From the NCBI GenBank assembly GCA_951812925.1, contig OX638370.1, forward strand, positions 46,937,948 to 47,001,947: a stretch of DNA of 64,000 nucleotides. The letters run 5' to 3'. Position numbers and translations under genes: made by a program. The notes under the pieces were generated by a model. The model saw only the letters and a list, made by a program, of their open reading frames with translations. It ran no database searches and was not told the origin of the DNA. Shown here piece by piece: positions 54,970-64,000 of the stretch (within the stretch, counting starts at the first letter, position 1; each line of letters begins with the position of its first letter). The DNA is from Calliopum simillimum. Its lineage: Eukaryota; Arthropoda; Insecta; Diptera; Lauxaniidae.

Positions 54970-55127
54970 CACGAGTCCAATATTTTTAAGAGAGCTATTC
55001 AACGATGAAATTCCGGAGCTCCCGTTGCCCCACTGGAAAATTTTAAATTAATCCCACCGCGTGAGGATGACGTGGTCAAAATTGGTATCGTTGAATAGCT
55101 CTTTTAAAAATATTGGACTCGTGTTTT
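54970..55127. repeat. hairpin with about 40-bp arms
   Basis: ACACGAGTCCAATATTTTTA continuing to GAGAGCTATTCAACGAT pairs with ATCGTTGAATAGCTC to TATTGGACTCGTGT. The loop is about 75 bases and more GC-rich. Confidence 0.8.
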
Positions 55128-55460
55128 TTGGTTTTTGGATGTCGTCGTGATGGTGAAACTATTGTAAGAGCGATAATAAGTTCTAAGGCTTCTGCACACA
55201 ATTTATCTCGTTTTTTCTTTGGTATTTCCCTTAAGGAGTTTATAATGGTATCGGAAGTTAAAAGTAGCATAGATAGCAAGTCCTTTTTCGTGGTAATATG
55301 CGACCGCTTCTTGTGCTTTGTTCACGAAACCTGCGGCAATCTATGTTCTACGTGTCCTGGGCTTCTTTTGGAAGCTGCCCTATTTGAATAATTGCGGTTT
55401 TGATTACTTCCGTATTGTGTATCAATATTTTGTGTACGGTGGCAGGTATATAATACCATG
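55076..55460 (-). pseudogene. coding-like relic, possible BESS-type fragment
   Basis: Minus-strand frame of 67 codons (55279-55076): LLSMLLLTSDTIINSLREI, PKKKRDKLCAEALELIIA, SPSRRHPKTKKHE. Reading on upstream past one TGA gives AASKRSPGHVEHRLPQVS and TKHKKRSHITTKK. The 'hydrophobic LLS..., PKKKR.KL..EALE.I' pattern resembles the BESS dimerisation motif of fly MADF/BESS proteins, which also travel with PIF/Harbinger transposons. Weak; it could equally be chance. Its last codons overlap the hairpin at 54970-55127. Confidence 0.3.
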
Positions 55461-57540
55461 ATTATTGGTGTAAATAAATATATAACATACGTTAAAAACG
55501 AAGCAAAAAATTCGAATATAAATAAAAATTAAAAAATAGATGAACTCTAATGTGTAGGTTGAAACTTATATATTTATAAAGGGGAGAGGGGCAACGAACT
55601 TATATCCAAAAATCTGTACTGGGTACATCCAATTTCAGCTCTTTTAAAGTTGAAAAACAATAAAATTACAAGTTATTTTTTTGTAAGTGTTTTCGAAACA
55701 TTCTTAGGGGAAGGAATGACAAAAGTCTTACTAAAGCACAAAATACTAACCTTCTGTTATAAAATCCACCAATAGAACTGTCAAAATATTACGACTTTTT
55801 AAAACAAAGCAAAAAATTTGGATATAAATTAAAATAAAAATAAAAAAATTATTAAAAGCATTTTGAAAAAAATTCAAATAAATTAGATGAACTCTAATGC
55901 GCAGGGGATATTGTTGACATTACTGAAATTAAGATATCTGTTGATGGACCTGGCTTGTGTAACAAACATCTTTGCTTAAATTTTCAGTATCAATCAGTTT
56001 GGTATAAAATTTCCCTTTTTGCAAAATAGTTGCATGGTCACCTTATGATCATGTTACATGCATATGCCAATGAAGATTTCGTATGCGTATGTACTACATA
56101 TGCAAATCTTCATATAATTTTTTTGCAATAGCAAATTGCATTTATAAAAACTGATCAACAGTTAATTCTTTTTGCTTAAAAGAATTCATATGATTTTACG
56201 AAGTACCAACTTAAATATTTTTTTTAACTTTGAAAACTGGTATGTTCATCAGTCTTTCTTCATCAAAAATTCAACCAGTGAAGATCAAAGAAAAAGTGAT
56301 TATTGAAAATTTAAAAATTTGTGAGTTATATATGTGGTATATTGAAAAAGTCCATTTTCCTTAAAACTGTTCCTGTTTAGTTTTTCTAACAAAACCATTT
56401 AATTTGCTGCATAAAAATTTTTCCTGGAAAAGAATTCTCAAAACTGGATTTTGGCAGAGAAAATCCTTGACAAAATTTAATTATTTCATACACGCACGAA
56501 TCTTTGGAAGAAGGTAATAAAAATTTTCCATATAAAATAATTTCCTAGAAATTAAATTTTGGTTAAAATTATAGATTCGTGCATAAATTTTTAGTAAAAG
56601 GCTCAAAAACCTATACATACTATTTTTCATGTGCTCATAATCCGAAGAATAATTTCGAAGAGATCCAAACCCCGGTTAGTCCAACAGCTTTATTGCCTGC
56701 CGATAGGGTTAAGACTCTAAATTTTACATCATCTACTTATTCTCCCAGTACAGTAATTCAGTGGCATCGAAACGAAGAAACGGTGTAATCAGACGGACAG
56801 GTTGCGCATTGCCGCAAATAAGTATACATTTTGCATAATTTTTGAAAAGAAAAATACGGCATTCCATGGTAAAATTTTCTTAAAAAAAATACAAAAAAAA
56901 AAATAATTTGAATTTCCCTAAATTTAAGTAAAATATAAAATATTAGCAGTGAAATCTTTAAAGTGAAAAAATTACAAAATTTCTTGAAACTAAATGATTG
57001 CAAGTATATGAACTAAATTTTTCATCAAAAGTAAAATATAGTTAAAACTAATGTAAAAGTTAAAATTAACCTAGTGATTAAGTGTACCTTCAGAGACATT
57101 GATTTTGTTATTTTTTTTAAAGTAAAATCCATTAATGTTGCAATTAAAACTTCCTTTTTTTAAGTGCATGAATTTTGAGATGTCTCAAAGCCAAAAACAA
57201 AACAAAATTTAAATTATCTTAGTTAAAAAAAATAAAAATAAAAAAATAATAAAAATCATCCATCCTCATTCTTAATAAAGTTGCAAATTAAAGAAGTTGG
57301 ATAAAGAATATAAAGATATTAAAAAAGAACAAAATCAATCGATCTAAAAATCAAATGTAATTAAACTTAAAATTTCTATAACGTGACCCTAAAAAATTCT
57401 ATAGCAACACAACCAAAACAACAGTCCCCAGCAACAACGTGAAAGGCCTTACACCCAGTTCTGGAACCAACGTGAGTGAATTGTTTAATAGTTCTTTTTA
57501 ACTTTAATTTACGGGATCTATCTTTGTACCAATTTACGAT
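55461..57540. other. unassigned stretch
   Basis: A loose direct repeat (TAGATGAACTCTAATG.G.AGG near 55540 and 55880) and a small hairpin (56070-56113, ATGAAGATTT / AAATCTTCAT) are all I see. No gene. Confidence 0.4.
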
Positions 57541-57552
57541 ATTGCGTGGGAG

Positions 57553-57620
57553 TAATCGAAAGCTTGGATAAAAGTATTTAGAGAGCCTGATCTCAAGATC
57601 AGTCGAAAAGCTTTCGATTA
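57553..57620. repeat. nested short palindromes
   Basis: Perfect 13-bp arms TAATCGAAAGCTT / AAGCTTTCGATTA enclose CTGATCTCAAGATCAG, itself palindromic. Confidence 0.7.
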
Positions 57621-58689
57621 TCGTTTCAAAAAAACTTTTACATCTCTTTTTGTTTTGATTATGGCTTTGTTCTCTGTACTCCTATGCTAGAGTTTGATGA
57701 AAAGTTTGTATGTATATTAACAAAAATAAAAGTCAATGACTACATAAATCTCGAAATTAAAATATGTACATACACTAAGCACTAAGGAGTATACAGAGCA
57801 AGCGATCTTGATTTGAACCAGAAATTAATTTCATGTTATTGGTAAAAAGATACACCCGATGTTGATTTAAATTATTTATGGTCACATATCGAATTTAATT
57901 AATGATACTTTTTATGATAAGGATAACATAATTTGATTTATATATATATGGAGTTACATCTGGATAACATCCAATAAGCCAATTTTGTTTTTTTTCTCAT
58001 TTTGTTTGTTTTTCTTTTAAATTGTGCAAATTTAATGAAACTTTAAATTTTGAAATTGAATCTTTCGAATTATGAATTGGTTCAAAATAAATTCTTGAAT
58101 TGTAACAGAAAATCTAATCATGTGTTACTAAATTTTCTAATTTCCTTGTGGTAATGGGACTGTAGAAGTAAACTTGTGAGAATATGGGATCCTGTTAGAA
58201 AGCTTCTCGCGCACCAGGATCATTTGGATGGGTGGGTTAAGATGCGTATATCTCTAAAATATCTAAGAGATGATAAAGGTTAAAATAGATTTCCGTTTCA
58301 TTCTTTCGAATTTTATTCTTTTGGTTTTGATTTCTAGTTTGTTTTAGTTTCTTTTCGATTAAAGTGGCACTTAGGGACTCTATAAAAGTAAAAGTAAATG
58401 TAACTAAGGTTTCTCGGTGATAGCAAGAGCCAACGAACCCCCCCAGCCGACTGTTTGCTTGTGATGTCAATGGGTCCCGAATCGGTCTTTTATCCCATAC
58501 CAGAGACTTCTCGTCTTTTATACAAAAAAATGCGTTTTTGTAAGCATGTGGTGAAATCCTGGCCTTAGATTACCGTGTATGATTACCGTGGAGATAAAAT
58601 TTAGAAATATTGCCTTGGCGTTTGTTCGCCTTTAGAAATCTTATAAGTTTCACCACTGGTACCTGCGCGTACATTACACTTGTTCTACG
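57621..58689. other. unassigned stretch
   Basis: Nothing recognised. Confidence 0.4.
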
Positions 58690-59295
58690 TGAAACAATGC
58701 ATTTCCCGCTGCAGTCCTTTTGAAGTTGAAGTCGATACTGGTTTCGGTCAAGACGAACAACGACGAACCAATTTCGATCCATAGGAACCATCTGATGAGG
58801 ACATAGATTTTATCATCATTTGTTCGAGGTTTTTGCCTAAAGGATAGACCCCCAATGACCTCCATCGAATGCAACACATGTGGCCGGCCTGTTCACTTGA
58901 AGTGCGCCAATATGGGAACGCGTTCATATTTCATTGCGACACCGACTTGGATGAAGATGAAAAGAACGATGATTAAACTATTCCATTTATTACGATTTTT
59001 TTAGCCTAGTGTCATTATAACTCGTTTGTCCTCTTAGGGCTTTCTGAATGAATAAAATCTCAACTTATTATGTAATTATGGGTGTTTCACTTCGTATTTT
59101 GCGACTGTTATTGGGATTTGGCAGATGCTTTTTCGGATGAGCCAAAAATCACGTTCTTAGAAAATTAGCCATAGAGTTAAATTTTTATCAAAACGCTAAT
59201 CTGTTACCTCTCCAATGGTATTTGAAATTATTCGATATCATTATTCTATGAAAAGTTACAGCCCAAAAGCAAAACCCGGTTCACAAAACAGTTCT
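58690..59295 (+). pseudogene. pogo-like transposase C-terminus and 3' terminus, relic
   Basis: Frames read PSDEDIDF, then ILSSFVRGFCLKDRPPMTSI, ECNTCGRPVHLKCANM, and after one frameshift FHCDTDLDEDEKNDD with TAA at about 58977. A CxxC...HLxC...HC zinc-binding tail followed by acidic residues is, from memory, how several insect pogo/jerky-type transposases end. The sequence downstream matches the 3' part of the nested element 36786-37667 (TGAATGAATAAAAT, TTACAGCCCAAAAGCAAAAC, CCGGTTCACAAAACAGTTC), so the element end is near 59295. DNA-binding and DDE domains are missing or too decayed. Confidence 0.6.
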
Positions 59296-59674
59296 CTCCC
59301 CTACTTAAAAAGACTGAAATATTTTTTCATTTCAAGTAACACATGTAAAAACTCTTAAATGTTACTTTTTTGGATTTTTCTTTACGTATTTGGATACAGC
59401 CTAACAACTGGATCTGCAAGATGAATATTTTTTATTGAAATGCAAATACCAGACGAAATCTCAAGAATGTGGAAAAAGAAACAGAAACAGCATAAAAAGG
59501 CGAATAAAATCAGACTACATAGAGCTTGTTTGTATGTACTTACATTTGCATACCCAACGGGAAGGATTGAAAATTGCTTCCGAGAAAAGTCGAATAGAAG
59601 CGCATTTTTGGTAGAAAAATAAGTTTAAAGGAAAATGCTATCAAAATTATAGTTATTTATCTAAGAATATAAAT
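59296..59674. other. unassigned spacer
   Basis: Nothing recognised. Confidence 0.4.
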
Positions 59675-59944
59675 TTCTACTTACACTCAATATGCATATG
59701 TGACTTGTTTTGTAAAAACATACCTAATGTGTGATACTAAGTTTCCGAGAAAAATTAGTTTCAAGTTTTTGTTTTTTTGATTTTTATGCAAGATTTTCTA
59801 GGTCAAAAAATGTTTTCAAGTATTTGTAAGTGACACCACTGAAAAGATCACTTCGTTATTGACTTAAAACTGTAAAAACTTCAAAATCACACGTTTTCAC
59901 ACGTTAGGTATGTTTTCACATATGCATATTGAGTGTAAGCAGAA
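59675..59944. mobile_element. small foldback or MITE, 270 bp
   Basis: TTACACTCAATATGCATATG and CATATGCATATTGAGTGTAA are exact complements, extended by TTCTAC / GCAGAA. A second pair is AAACATACCTAATGTGTG / CACACGTTAGGTATGTTT. The middle is unpaired and target duplication is unclear. Confidence 0.75.
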
Positions 59945-60094
59945 GCGTATTTTATATACTTTCAATCAACATTCACGAAAGCGTATTTCATGTGCTTCCG
60001 AAGATGTGCTTCCATGCAATGACATGCTGTATTGGTCAAGACCGTGCAAAGGATTTTTACTTGAAGGGGGGGGGGGGCCTGATTTTCATATAAA
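59945..60094. other. spacer with a 12-G run
   Basis: 12 consecutive G residues at 60066-60077, just before DINE-1-like copy 8. Nothing else recognised. Confidence 0.45.
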
Positions 60095-60885
60095 ACTAGT
60101 AAGGGTGTTACCTTTGGCCTGGCCAAAAATTATATACCCTACACTGTAACATTTTTAAAATTTTGCTTGTAGGGTAGGTGCCATGCCTTCTTTTCAAACC
60201 GTGCGCTATTTTAAGTATTTGTGCGAAATTTGGTTGCATAACCTCAAGTTACGCGTTTGCTCAGAGCATTAATTTACTGTCTTTAGTGTCTGAGTAAAAT
60301 TTGTTTGAATTATCTCAAAAAACACTTTCCGTATAACATTTAAATTTTTTTGCTTATATGGGAGGTGTCACGTTTTTTTTAGAGATTGCATTTGCTGTCC
60401 AAAATATCTGAGTGAAATTTGTTTGAATTATTTTAAAAAACGCTTTCAGTATAGCGTTTTGAAGCTTTTGTTTATATGGGAGGTGCCACGCCCTCTTGTC
60501 AGATCTTGCCGTCACTATCCCTAATATTTTTGTCTATTTCGGTTGCGTCATCGTGAATAATGCTCATAAAATTGGGTTTTGAAAATAATTTTTATATGGG
60601 CAGTAGGCGTGTTCGATTACCGATTTCGTTAATTTTCAATACCGCGGGCTAACTTTTACAACGAAGGCAATGTAGCAAATTTCATCGAATTATCTTGATT
60701 AGTTTTCCCGTAAAAATATTTACACAGACAGACAGCCAGCTAGCCTGACAGACGGGCATGGCTACATCAACTCAGGAGGTGACGCTGATCAAGAATATAT
60801 ATACTTTTCCATATCTGCCACACCTCCTTCTCAACGTTACAAACGGAACGACAAAGTGCATATACCCTGGGTGTATGGTGTAAAA
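60095..60885 (+). mobile_element. DINE-1-like element, copy 8
   Basis: ACTAGTAAGGGTGTTACC start, CTTTGGCCTGGCCAAAAATT, units with GGGAGGTG.CACG at about 60359 and 60479, GGGCAGTAGGCGTGTTCG, a CAGACAGACAGCCAGC run, and the tail ATCAAGAATATATATACTTT, CACCTCCTTCTCAACGTTAC, TACCCTGGGTGTATGGTG. Confidence 0.7.
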
Positions 60886-60936
60886 ACGAAGGAACTTTTT
60901 ACTAAGTAAACACTTTATTTGTACCGTTATCTATGA

Positions 60937-61020
60937 GTAAAAGATCTTCCTGGGGGGCTTGAACCCCTAAAATTCCACGTGTTTGTACGAACCTGGTATT
61001 GGTTAAGACAAGCGTTGGAA
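60937..61020 (-). repeat. tRNA-derived SINE-like head
   Basis: Minus strand GGGGTTCAAGCCCCCCAGGA contains the full B-box consensus GGTTCAAGCCC; AAGATCTTTTACTCAT follows, as at 54817-54900. It lies about 50 bases beyond DINE-1-like copy 8. Confidence 0.5.
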
Positions 61021-62028
61021 GAAAAATTTTACTTTCTTGGAAGCGCATCAGAAGTCTCTGCAACGCACTTCCGTTTCCCATTGGGTATAGCACACTTACA
61101 CACATGTACAATATAACATACATACACAATAGCATATCCAATAGATCCAAGTACTGCGTGTGTGAAAGTTGTAAATATTTGTGTAGATTTTTATGTTATC
61201 CTTTGAGCATCAAATTTTCTGCGCTTGGGCCGAAAAGGAAACAACTTGATTTCAATACAGAACGATAAATTTGTACGGAAGGCAAAATTTATTTAAGTAG
61301 GATAGCACATAGCTTAAATACATACAGGGTGGTAAATATATAGATACAAGAATGCAGGATGTGCGTGCAAAAATAAATAAATATGTTTGATTGAAAGGAA
61401 TAGACGCAAAAATCTCAAGCAGATTCAATTTTGTAAATCAATGCTACGCAATATAAAATTGAGTCTTCGGTTCAATGCAGACGGCCAAGAAGTATACACG
61501 TATATATACATACATATGTAGTACATATATACATATATTCGCAAATTTGTGTTTAAAAAAGTTATGTATTTTCATCGTGCAGACAACACAAAAAGATATT
61601 TACAAACAAATATTTACTGCTCGAGTTTGAATCCTTTGAGAATTTCAAATAATCAACGCAAAGCGAAAAGTTTTTAAATGCTTTGGTTCTGCGGGAGTAT
61701 AACAAACGAATAAGCGAAACTTTTCGAAGCTGAACGTTCAACTGCAACTTATTTAATAACAAAAACAAAAAGTTTTGCTTTTATGACACCTGCCTAAGGG
61801 ACAAGAGCAAAAAAGCATTTCGATTTTTCTTCTTCTTTTTTTTTGCTGCTGGCGAACTGCAGGTTCAGGATCCTTAAAGTTCACTTTGGTATGTCACACT
61901 CATTTACAGCATTTAATTTAATTACAATTTTACAACTATTGTAGCTGTGCCCCGGTAGGTAAACGCGCTTAAAGTTGCACCGCCCTTATTTAAAAACGTA
62001 CTTTTTCGGAGAATACAATCCGAATATA
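61021..62028. other. unassigned stretch with TA/CATA microsatellite
   Basis: A TATATACATACATATG-type run lies at about 61497-61545. No gene recognised. Confidence 0.4.
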
Positions 62029-62905
62029 TAGGGTGTATCGCTTCTGGGAGGTAATAGAGGAGGCTTATAGGGCTATTCTGGCAACAGTATTAGAGCTGTC
62101 AAACAGCTCGCCACAGTCTTTACTGCTACGAAAGTTGTGAAGTTTTGGTATTCCGGTAGCAGGTAGAAAGCTCTTTTTCGTTTATACAAACACGATTTTT
62201 AAGACCTGCTAACTAGGAGGTCTTAGAGCTATTAGTTGCTTGTTGTCAGGTTTTTAATATGTGAAAAAGTGAAGAATTAAGAAAAATTTTATTTTATTGC
62301 TTCTTCATAGTTTTTTATCATAAAACAGCTGCTGGTAGTTGTTAAATTTTTATTTGTGGTATGTGTGATAATGAAAAAGTTAAAAACTTTACAAATTTAT
62401 AATTCTTTTGGTTTAATTTTTGTTCTAATGGTTACAAAAGAAAAGAAAAGTTTCTGTAATAATATGTAGCAACAATTTCGCGGCTGGAGATGAAGACCTT
62501 ATTTTGCAAAATTTGACAAGTTCACCACTAAAGCTTTTGTGTGGGGAATTTATGAGCTTTTTCTACAAGAGTTTTTCGACAGAATACCGAAAGCCTTAGG
62601 AAGTCTTAGAAAATATTTCTGAAATGTATTACGAAAGACTTACTGCTGTCTTAACAGGAATAGTCCTATTAGTCTAACAAAAAAGAGGTCTAAAATGAAC
62701 CCCTGAGTAGTTATAGGATTAAAACTGATTTTCTGACTTGTTTTAGAAATACAATTAGCTACAAGTTTCTTAAAAGTTTTATCTAAAACATTAGGGTGAA
62801 CTAAGAAGGTGTGCATTATAGACTCCCCTCAGGTTCAATTTTTTGTAAGTCTAGACCTTCCCTATCACCTCCCACAAGGTAACCCTATGCGATACACCCT
62901 GTATA
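62029..62905. mobile_element. TA-flanked MITE family, long or interrupted copy
   Basis: Left end TATAGGGTGTATCGC..TTCTGGGAGGTAATAG and right end (complement) TATACAGGGTGTATCGCATA define the family of 45512-45854. Family sequence resumes at about 62740 (TAGCTACAAGTTTCTTAAAA, TTAGGGTGAACTAAG, TCACCTCCCACAAGG). The middle (about 62080-62690) is not shared; AGGGCTATTCTGGCAACAG and TAACAGGAATAGTCCT at its rims are loosely inverted, so a second insertion is possible. A 42-codon open stretch near 62466-62600 was not identified. Confidence 0.55.
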
Positions 62906-63694
62906 ATGAAAACAATAGATAGATGTGTCATGCTTAATTTGATAGAAATGGCAAAGGAAAGCTTTTGCATTATTTTTGGTGGCTTGTGGAAGGGTGCAAA
63001 GAGTGGAAAAATCGGTAAAGTTTTACAAACTGTCCTCACATAATTGTGAATAACTTAGACTAAATTTGCTACTACTTTAGTACTAAACACTTAAAACATT
63101 CTGTTAATTACTTTTTTGACCTTCCAAGCTATAATTTTTCCAAATCAAAAATAATCACTTTTCATATAAAATATTTTATGTTTCGCGGTTTAGAAGTTAT
63201 GATCTTTTGAACTTTTGAAAACATGAAATTAACTGAAACTTATTCACAAAACTCACAAAAATGGCCCATAACTAGAACATTTCTCAACTGATTTTCATTT
63301 TCTAACCTAGCCCAATGTAAGTTTTCTGCTGTATGGCAAAAAATACTATTCTTTCTACTGTTTTAGTATTAGATTTTAGATTTATAAAAATGGCCCGGCC
63401 TACTTTTTAGATCTTCTAAAATATTTTTATGGAAAGACTAGCTTTCATATGAATCCAATAAGAATATGGTATAGTTTTTTTTATATTTTCAAATATATAC
63501 TACTTCAATAGCCTTAGTTACAAAAATTATAGCTCTTAAGCCGGTAAAGATATTATATTTTTATTGAATTCATAAGAAACGTAGCTCTTCTTTCCAGAAA
63601 AAAACATTGTAGAAGATGTAAAAAGTAGGCCAGGGACCGATTTTATTAATTTTAATAATAAAAAAAAATTCCTAAATCATGACTTTACTTAGTT
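62906..63694. other. unassigned stretch
   Basis: Nothing recognised. Confidence 0.4.
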
Positions 63695-63850
63695 TTTGCT
63701 CAGAATTTGTGCTAAATTTTCCAAGTATCTGTGCAAAATTTTGAAAACTGAGTGCATGAGAGGTGCCACGCTCTCTTGCCCGAATCAACAAAGTTTGTAA
63801 ATAACGTACACATTTACTTTCCTTAGTGTCTGAGAAAAATTTGGTTATAA
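63695..63850 (+). repeat. DINE-1-like unit fragment
   Basis: GAGAGGTGCCACGCTCTCTT, GCCCGAATCAACAAAGTTT and CTTAGTGTCTGAGAAAAATT match one internal ~142-bp unit of the family without its ends. Confidence 0.6.
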
Positions 63851-64000
63851 ATGCACAGTCCTGTAATGATTTTCCTCTATAGATTTACTTAAGTGTGCCG
63901 ATTACGAGAAAAATAGTAAAAAAATTCCATTACGTCACAATTTTCAGAAATTTAAGCTTTACTCAAGTGCCTTTTTGTATATGAAGCAAAACACGCTAAG
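63851..64000. other. window end, start of a repeat
   Basis: The last 25 bases (ATATGAAGCAAAACACGC) match 51437-51460, so another copy of that repeat probably continues past the window. Confidence 0.45.

Noticed and set aside
1..64000. CRISPR arrays, operons and bacterial-type signals
   Set aside because: The content is eukaryotic (LTR and non-LTR retrotransposons, MITEs). Regular tandem repeats here lack unique spacers.

Overview
The window looks like repeat-rich, AT-rich, gene-poor DNA from a higher fly (Diptera, probably Schizophora). This is inferred from three things: a repeated element whose tail resembles the Drosophila DINE-1/INE-1 Helentron family, a Ty3/Gypsy (mag-like) retrotransposon primed by an insect-type tRNA-Ser, and many decayed Tc1, mariner, pogo, hAT and foldback elements. 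I find no host protein-coding gene and no intact structural RNA gene. The only convincing intact coding sequence is the 1409-residue gag-pol polyprotein of the LTR retrotransposon at 45941-51042.

Layout. 1-7.4 kb: a mariner relic, tRNA-like fragments, a 36-bp repeat, a small foldback, and an inverted pair of unnamed repeats, one copy of which is split by a 1.49-kb palindromic foldback element. 7.4-9.7 kb: a MITE fragment, the first DINE-1-like copy and a local duplication. 9.7-11.7 kb: a dead Tc1-type transposon. 12.9-21.2 kb: three more DINE-1-like copies. The last is split by a hAT-type MITE (8-bp target duplication, 18231-18675) and by a 1.67-kb insertion that contains a near-perfect palindrome (19063-19952). 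22.3-31.7 kb: a mariner relic, a foldback with a nested TA-flanked element, a TTA-flanked element holding a transposase relic, and a 1.87-kb palindrome. 32-38.8 kb: a DINE-1-like copy, a Tigger/pogo-like element split by a dead LINE, a hAT-like element split by a pogo-like element, and another foldback. 39-45.9 kb: MITE fragments, tandem arrays and a foldback. 45.9-51.0 kb: the LTR retrotransposon. 51-64 kb: tandem repeats, a 1.35-kb foldback, three more DINE-1-like copies or fragments, tRNA-derived SINE-like heads, a pogo-like 3' part, and a TA-flanked MITE.

The elements do not form a pathway. The main biology is nested insertion: several insertions interrupt recognisable repeats, so their boundaries and target duplications can be read from uninterrupted copies in the same window. 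The most unusual property is the density of long inverted repeats (seven structures of about 0.4 to 2.8 kb, plus several small hairpins). If transcribed, these would give long double-stranded RNA. All identifications come from reading the sequence and from memory of the families; no alignment or database search was run.
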